64,000 bases of DNA, from the NCBI RefSeq assembly GCF_947172395.1, contig NC_069100.1, positions 2,547,001 through 2,611,000 of the forward strand, given 5' to 3'. Under the pieces are notes generated by a model. That model was not told the DNA's origin. It saw nothing but the letters and a program-made list of their open reading frames with translations, and searched no databases. The DNA comes from Bicyclus anynana. Lineage: Eukaryota; Arthropoda; Insecta; Lepidoptera; Nymphalidae. The position numbers were made by a program, and so were the translations under genes. Shown here in pieces: positions 59,301-64,000 of the stretch (position 1 is its first letter; each line of letters starts with the position of its first letter).

Positions 59301-62300
59301 ACACGGATGAAATCGTGGGCGTCCGCCCACTGTAGATACTAAAAGTATAGAAGTGATTTAAGAAAATGCTCAGGTACCTATAAGGCTTCCTCATGATGTT
59401 TTTCTTCACAGTTCAAGACACATGATATTTAATTTTTAAAGTGCACATAACTGAAAAAGAAGATGCATGCTCCGGATCGGGTTCGAACCTACATCCTCCG
59501 AATCGAAGGCAGAGGTCATATCCACTAGGCTATCACAGCTATGTACAATATGTACATAAAAACCTAAAAATATGTAGTTACCAGTACCTAGTAGTATTTA
59601 AGTATTCAGATTAGGTATTTTTTATCGATATTCATTATCACATCACTAGTTAGATTATTCCGCCGCGTCCAGTAAGACGCGTCTAAGATATTCTATAAGC
59701 TTTCGTTAAATTTAAAAGCAATAATAATTGAAAAAAAAGTGTTTTATTTTCCTACCATGGAAGTGATTTCAATCAACAAGTGATAAATTCGATTCGATTC
59801 GACAATAAATACACGTGTTAAATGCTCGTTTTGTGAGAGTTTCTTGATATTTAAACACGCCATGACCTATATTTTCGAATGAATTGACCTCACTCGCCGG
59901 TGTATTGTGTACAATGTTTACCGTTTCTGCATACAAGTGTGAAGTGACTTTACACTTCTGATTTAATCACTTGGTATTGTATAATCAAAGAGTGACGGAA
60001 TTTGTATGGAATTTTGCGGACTTTTTTTGCTTGACCTTGGTTGTTTGCTTAAAATGCATTGTTTCTTATTTTATTTTTTTAAATTTTATACTGCATCGTC
60101 ATAAATATTAGATGAGTTCACAGTTATAGCTTGTAGAAAATAAAAAAAATATGTGTGTGGCACTCGGGAACTGCCGCGGTAAAGCTAAATATAGCAAAAC
60201 TACTATATTTTCAACACTGATATCAAACATACAAAATTTTTATTTTAAATCTCTACGAACATTAGTTTTCGACAGATGCATAAGATAAGTATATCTTACA
60301 GAGTTTCAAATATTAAACAAACAAATTGAAAAAAATGCATTTGGTTTTCAAAAATTTTAAATCATATGTGAAAAAGCATATGACACTTTTTACTTATTTA
60401 CTCTTGTTCCATTTTTAAAATTTATTTGTCTGAAATAAATTTTGTTTTGTTTGAAAAATGCAAAAAGGGTAAATAAATACATTTTGTTTTTTTTAAAATA
60501 AACGATGATTTTTTGGTTATTACATAAAATACTATGTTTTATTTAACTATATTTTTTTATAGCCATATCTTAATAATACTATATTTGTCTGAAAAAATGT
60601 TGGCAAACCTAGTTTACAAGTAAATACAATAGGTACAAAAATATACCTTCTAAAAATCAGTGATAGGTGAGGTATATAAGAATAGGTGTTTTGAATTTTT
60701 ACATCGATTTCGATTAAAGCAAGAGTTACATCATGTTTTGCGACTCAATCGATTTTTTCTATCGATTTTGACTCGAGTTTTTATATACCTAAATTAAAAG
60801 ATTTTAGAGGTTGGCTATAAAGCTAAAAGCTTTTAAATAAATCAGATAGATATTATCTTTCCCAAAACCACATTAGTTTCAAGAGCTGAAACTGAGCCAG
60901 TATGTTATACGAGTAGGCAGATATTACGTCAGCTGTGGACCCAAAGGTTACCTAAATGTCGGAGTGTAAAGTTCACTCCAATATCCAAATATCAATTACT
61001 TAGATACATTTCAAATATTAAGCCGGCAATTTGCCAAACACGAATACAGATTAAAGCTTCCTCCTCTATATTGGATTAGGGTTACGTAAGTACATTATCT
61101 CGACTAGACTGCACGGAGAAGCTTTTAAAGTTGGTTTAACTTTTCCACACAAAGTCGATAAAGATTAAGTACTACCATATCATCGTCATCGTCATCATCA
61201 TCAGCCGATAGACGTCTGCTGGACATAGGCCTCTTGTATGGACTTCCAAGCACAACGGTCTCGAACCGCCAGCGTCCAGCGGCTCCCTGCAACCCACATG
61301 ATATCCTCGTTCCACCTAGTAGAGGGTCGGCCAACACTGCCCTTTCCAGTGCCATGGACCTTGGGACTCCAACGTCTATCGGCCATTTGTGAATTTTCAT
61401 TATTCTGCCTTAGGTACTTTTGGTACTACTCTGTTGCTCTGGCATTCACGACTTCATTTGCGTGGAAAACCTAATTTAAATTTCGTGTCCTTCTGACAGA
61501 TTTTCATGCTAATTTTCTTTTCCATTTCCCTCCTTAAATTTATTTAACTTTTAGGATTAACAATTTCGAGTTTGGTCTAGGGGCTGTGATAGCAACCTTC
61601 GTCGTTTTATAAAAGCTGTAACTGTTTTAGTCCGTGCTCTTCCAAGTAAGTTCGGTAGCTATGAAGCTATTTCAGTCCGCGATCTAACGAGCAAGTTTAG
61701 TAGTACACTATGGAGGTTGGTCTGTGTTGATTTTGGGCGTTAGCAGGTTTTTAAATGTAAGCTAGGTAGGTAAATATATGAATGCGAAAGCTCATTCATT
61801 TCACGAAATCTCGAAAACCGTTAGATGTACAAAGATGGATTTTGGCAGGGATATAGTTTATATTTAGTAGATATCCGCTAAGAACTTTTTTTTAGGATTT
61901 TATTATTTTATTATATGGATTTTATTATATTTTATTATTTTAGGAGTTTGTGGGTGTCCACAGTAAATTATATGAAAAATCATTTCTACTGTAGGCAGGC
62001 TAAGTTAGGCTTTAGGTTCGTGATAACCCTTCAATGCAACCACAATAACCATGGCAACGAAAACTACTGTTAAAGATTAAAAAGGACTAATAAAGTTTTC
62101 TAATATCAAGCAACTTTTAAAAGAGACATTTGGCGGGTTATGTGTCAAGTGGTCACCTTGTGCTTACTCTTATGACAAGTTGTGCACGCCGGTGTGTATG
62201 TGGTGGTACTTATGTGGTGTGTGTTGGCAGTACTGGTGGTGTGTTCGGTGCAGAGCCTCCAGCTGGACAGCCAGGCTTCCACCAGGAAGCCCAGGGTCAC

Positions 62301-62390
62301 CAAGTACAGCAAAACCACGGCCATGCCGGGAGGATCCACGGTTAGTACATAGTATTGATATTAATACTTTTTTTTTAAATATTTGCCATT

Positions 62391-62431
<41 letters not shown>

Positions 62432-63947
62432 ATCAGCCGATGGACGTCCACTGCAGGACATAGGCCTTTTGTAGGGACTTCCAAGCATCACGATACTGAG
62501 CCGCCTGCATCCAGCGAATCCCTGCGACTCGCTTGATGTCGTCAGTCCACCTGGTGGGGGGTCGGCCAACACTGCGCTTACTAGTGCGGGGTCGCCATTC
62601 CAGCACTTTGGGACCCCAACGTCCATCGGCTCTTCGAACTGTGTGCCCCGCCCATTATATAATAAGGTTTTTCCTTTTCCCAAAGTCACCGACATAGCTC
62701 AACGAGTTGCGAAGCAGAAGTGGCAACAGGTGGGCCTGAAAATTAACATGGCCAATAAATAATGTGTAATGCTCATGTACCTCGAATACATATACCTAGG
62801 ACATATGATCCAGTTAGGTAGGTCCAATTTCGAGAAAGAGGTGAACCGTCGAATCCAACTCGGCTGGGCTGCATTCGGGAAACTTCGCGACATCTTTTCG
62901 TGCGAAATTCCTCAGTGCCTGAAGACAAAAGTCTTCGAACAGTGCGTGTTGCCAGTGATGACCTATGGTTCCGAGACTTTGTCGCTAACTATGGGCCTCA
63001 TAAGAAGGCTCAGAGTCACACAGCGGGCGATGGAACGAGCTATGTTAGGAGTATCTCTGCGTGATCGAATCAGAAATGAGGAGATCCGCAGAAGAACCAA
63101 AGTCACCGACATAGCTCAACGAGTTGCGAAGCTGAAGTGGCAATGGGCGGGGCACATAGTTCGGAGAGACGGTGAACGTTGGGGTCCCAAAATTGCTGGA
63201 ATGGCGACCCCGCACTAGTAAGCGCAGTGTTGGCCGACCCCCCATCAGGTGGACTGACGACATCAAGCGAGTCGCAGGGATTCGCTGGATGCAGGCGGCT
63301 CAGTATCGTGATGTTTGGAAGTCCCTACAAAAAGCTTATGTCCTGCAGTGGACGTCCATCGGCTGATATGATGATGATGAAGATATAATAAGGGAGTTGG
63401 AGATAATTATGTCCAGAGTATCTACGAGTATATCAGGTCTAATTAGAAATGAGACAATCCGTAAACGATTCAACCGACACTGCTCGAGTAACATTATTAA
63501 CCGATTTCCGAAAAGGACGAGGTTATCCGTCCCTTCGTGTGTAAGTTTGTACTTCTTCCTCCTTTGCGCTGCGGTAACTGAAGCGATTTAACTGAAATTT
63601 AGAATGGAAATAGACTTTACTCTGGATTAACACATACTCGTAGGCTTTTCTAATTTTCCATCCCAGTAAAATCCATGGTTTCCGCGGGATTTGTAAAAAA
63701 CTGAATTCCACGCGGTTGAAGTCGCGGCCGTCCTCTAGTGTTATATTATAATGATGATATCTAAAGCAATCAATGACGCAATTGATCAGTAAATTGTTCT
63801 ATTATCTCGTTCCAGGAGCCAGCCACCGAGCGCAGCGTGATGACAGCCACGTACCGGCTGTACGGCAGCGGCGGAGAGACCTGCATACTGCTCACGGTGG
63901 ACGCTCTGCTAGACATCTCCTACGTCACCAAGCTCAACGAACGCGCG
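47333..63947 (+). CDS. LAMP-like secreted/lysosomal membrane protein, N-terminal 90 aa, 3 exons, 3'-incomplete
   Basis: Exons 47333-47360, 62231-62340 and 63816-63947 join in phase: T|TA makes Leu10, then 0/0. Donors are gtgagt, gttagt and gtgagt; acceptors are ttggcag and ttccag. The join creates a textbook signal peptide, MGLPKLLCILLVVCSVQS, which neither exon has alone and which strongly supports the 14,870-bp first intron. A Thr/Ser/Lys-rich stretch (19-56) follows, then TYRLYGSGGETCILLTVDAL, with Cys69 and a beta-strand pattern like the start of the luminal domain of insect lysosome-associated membrane proteins. More exons would lie beyond base 64000. An in-frame ATG at 47282 would add 17 residues before the signal; 47333 has A at -3 and G at +4. 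If LAMP is right, the protein sits in the lysosomal membrane. The gene model is firmer than the family name. Confidence 0.65.
48125..48195. repeat. Near-perfect palindrome, about 33-bp arms
   Basis: 48125-48157 is the inverse of about 48162-48195 with one mismatch. It lies in LAMP-like intron 1. Confidence 0.85.
48236..48400 (-). repeat. Unclassified repeat, inverted partner of 2325-2455
   Basis: Shared words are 'gatgcgacgcttcgtgt', 'gtgttccgtgcgctc' and 'taatctgtgtc'. Confidence 0.55.
48708..48863 (-). mobile_element. Helitron, truncated, abutting a SINE-A
   Basis: The minus-strand TC end is at 48862-48863. The body is shortened and the CTAG end is lost. A SINE-A begins about 9 bp later. 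Confidence 0.7.
48872..49182 (-). mobile_element. SINE-A, full length
   Basis: The tail is at 48872 and the head ends 'accactgcgccacgg' near 49178, with box B 'gggaatcgaaccc' on the plus strand. Confidence 0.8.
49330..49760 (-). repeat. Unclassified repeat related to 33417-33600
   Basis: It shares 'gtgccaagtttcatttgaat', 'cagtatcgattgcttaatgc' and 'caagaatttgacctgtta' with the inverse of the URB2 intron segment. Confidence 0.5.
50160..50255 (+). mobile_element. SINE-A body fragment
   Basis: 'gtggctagttaccaaaccgg' to 'gtacgatgtcgtgtagaaa' follows the plus-strand family order. Confidence 0.65.
50320..50587 (-). mobile_element. RTE-like LINE 3' end with (CAT)n tail
   Basis: On the minus strand it ends in (ATG)n and encodes the family's ...RPIGG and VQQW-type end. 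It is 5'-truncated after 'aagtggtaatgggcaggcc'. Confidence 0.8.
51843..52340 (-). mobile_element. Helitron with a CCCTA-rich expansion
   Basis: CTAG at 51843-51846 begins the usual minus-strand 3' end. About 51890-52300 is an irregular array of CCCTA/CCCTAC units. Related copies (1790, 37400) have only a short version of this stretch, so it has expanded here. Frames reading Pro/Leu/Tyr repeats are not genes. Confidence 0.7.
52362..53107. mobile_element. Further Helitron-derived pieces
   Basis: Plus-strand material from 'acatataaagaggtaaag' (about 52368) reaches about 52560. A minus-strand copy with 5' end TC at 53107 reaches left to about 52800 and matches 42533-43088. Confidence 0.55.
53352..53392 (-). 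other. Orphan acidic exon-like sequence
   Basis: After a GGCAG acceptor the minus strand encodes EDEDSDDEDSDED and a stop (TAA, 53352-53354). AATAAA on the same strand lies about 100 bp further (near 53250). It looks like the last coding exon of a protein with an acidic tail. No upstream exon on this strand was found in the window, and it lies inside a transposon-bounded insertion. It could be a captured exon, a 5'-truncated processed copy, or chance. Confidence 0.25.
54140..54415 (+). repeat. Uninterrupted copy of the repeat at 783-1570
   Basis: It contains 'ccaggagtatgaag' running directly into 'aataattgtgccaagtttcg', where the copy at 783-1570 carries the MITE. Confidence 0.7.
54443..54575 (-). 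mobile_element. RTE-like LINE 3' fragment
   Basis: 'aggcctcttgtagggacttc', 'gagccgcctggatccagcga' and 'gcttgatgtcgtcagt' match 62465-62545. Confidence 0.75.
54806..55132 (+). mobile_element. SINE-B, near full length
   Basis: Head 'gtcatagcccagtgg', box B 'aggttcgaatccgg', body and end as in the copy at 7871, with a small 'cagtttcagttt' duplication. Confidence 0.8.
55588..56153 (-). mobile_element. SINE-A interrupted by a LINE 3' end
   Basis: The tail half is 55588-55714 and the head half about 55956-56153 (ending 'ccactgcgccacggaggccg'). Both break at a GAC/ACG trinucleotide run, between which lies a different element. Confidence 0.8.
55715..55955 (-). mobile_element. Second RTE-like LINE lineage, 3' end with (TTA)n-type tail
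   Basis: On the minus strand it encodes GRQFRRWEDELKAVAG... DRPKWKEMEEAFAKVGQ, then AATAAA and a (TAT)n tail. The motif order (R-R-W-x-D, A-G, D-R-x-x-W) is like the main LINE family but the sequence and tail differ. It is nested in a SINE-A. Confidence 0.7.
56215..56410 (-). mobile_element. SINE-D-like fragment
   Basis: It ends 'aacgaggcaacc' with 'catcgaatccagaac' as a decayed box B, similar to 20160-20225. Confidence 0.45.
57594..58085 (+). mobile_element. GGGATGATGAC MITE, most continuous copy
   Basis: It begins GGGATGATGAC and runs through all family segments to 'caaacctagtc'. Its right end is altered ('tacatcatcccc' follows about 30 bp on). Confidence 0.7.
58440..58545 (+). mobile_element. 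SINE-C head fragment
   Basis: 'gccgtgggttcgattcccac' followed by 'aact.gaaaat' matches 21258-21290. Confidence 0.5.
59016..59059. repeat. Perfect palindrome, 20-bp arms, 4-nt loop
   Basis: 59016-59035 is the exact inverse of 59040-59059. Confidence 0.9.
59205..59330 (+). mobile_element. Helitron 3' fragment
   Basis: The stretch 'caagaacggttgggccaa' through 'atcgtgggcgtccgc' follows the family order. The CTAG end has mutated. Confidence 0.5.
59359..59540 (-). mobile_element. SINE-B, head and part of body
   Basis: 'gggttcgaacctacatcctc' and 'catatccactaggctatcac' are boxes B and A in inverse. Confidence 0.7.
59545..61170. other. AT-rich part of LAMP-like intron 1, no feature recognised
   Basis: Neither coding exons nor clear family repeats could be supported here. 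Confidence 0.5.
61179..61386 (-). mobile_element. RTE-like LINE 3' end
   Basis: It has a (CAT/CGT)n tail at left, then the family end on the minus strand (RPSTRWNEDI, QEAYVQQTSIG). Confidence 0.8.
62391..62657 (-). mobile_element. RTE-like LINE 3' end, inverted partner
   Basis: A (CAT)n tail of about 40 bp at 62391 is followed by the family end in inverse, about 50 bp inside LAMP-like intron 2. It is very similar to the inverse of 63125-63380. Confidence 0.85.
62680..63380 (+). mobile_element. Longest RTE-like LINE fragment, frameshifted
   Basis: Frame 62769-63218 encodes about 150 residues: YIYLGHMIQL, a CVLPVMTYGSETLSL motif, LRDRIRNEEIRRRTKVTD. It then shifts to the frame at 63172-63366, ending VLQWTSIG. 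These are the end of the reverse transcriptase and the C-terminal part typical of RTE-like proteins. The shift is explained by one extra A near 63190, relative to the partner at 62391-62657. Confidence 0.85.
63538..63738 (+). mobile_element. Helitron 3' part
   Basis: 'ttgcgctgcggtaact' through 'cgcggccgtcctCTAG' is in family order, ending at 63738, 77 bp before LAMP-like exon 3. Confidence 0.7.
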
Positions 63948-64000
63948 GTGAGTTGACACGAATATCTTGGCATTTTGTGGATTTATCTTTTAAACATCCT

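Noticed and set aside
62261..62271. Alternative acceptor (gtgcag) for LAMP-like exon 2
   Set aside because: Joined to exon 1 it makes a TAG stop at codon 10, and it would remove the second half of the signal peptide.
62130..62345. Plus-strand frame across 62130-62345 as a Cys/Gly-rich protein
   Set aside because: It is a shifted frame of the intron and exon 2; the other frame completes a signal peptide.
62391..62430. (CAT)n run as a meaningful microsatellite or poly-Met/His gene
   Set aside because: It is the 3' tail of an RTE-like LINE.

Overview
The window is eukaryotic and almost certainly from a lepidopteran, probably a butterfly. Genes are split by long AT-rich introns. The repeats are those typical of butterflies and moths: tRNA-derived SINEs with a G-T-G-G-C-G-C-A-G box A, non-autonomous Helitrons with 5'-TC and 3'-CTAG ends, RTE-like LINE 3' ends with TGATGA tails, and foldback MITEs. 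The species is not identified.

Four protein-coding genes could be rebuilt by joining exons in phase across GT/AG sites. (1) 167-3576, plus strand: the 3' end of an adhesion/secretin-type (class B) GPCR. Four exons encode TM5 to the C-terminus, and the 5' part lies before base 1. (2) 9508-28311, minus strand: a complete twinstar/cofilin (ADF) gene of 148 aa. Its first coding exon is only the ATG, followed by a 16.4 kb intron. (3) 30312-44676, minus strand: a complete 11-exon gene for a 1480-aa URB2/Npa2-like ribosome-biogenesis protein. (4) 47333-63947, plus strand: the 5' end of a LAMP-like secreted/lysosomal membrane protein. A 14.9 kb intron splits its signal peptide, and the gene runs off the right edge.

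The genes have no operon-like relation. Cofilin and URB2 are housekeeping genes in tandem on the minus strand. URB2 and the LAMP-like gene are divergent, with about 2.6 kb between their starts. The rest is mostly transposon debris: at least five SINE types, two RTE-like LINE lineages, Helitrons, two foldback elements of about 290 and 485 bp, a MITE with GGGATGATGAC ends, and several short perfect palindromes.

The best leads are: long inverted repeats inside introns that should form long double-stranded RNA; Helitron or SINE copies within about 15-35 bp of splice sites; a MITE insertion with a matching empty site in the same window; a 15-bp target duplication around a SINE; the recurring perfect short palindromes; and an orphan acidic exon-like reading frame inside an inserted segment. 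No CRISPR array, rRNA gene or functional tRNA gene was seen.
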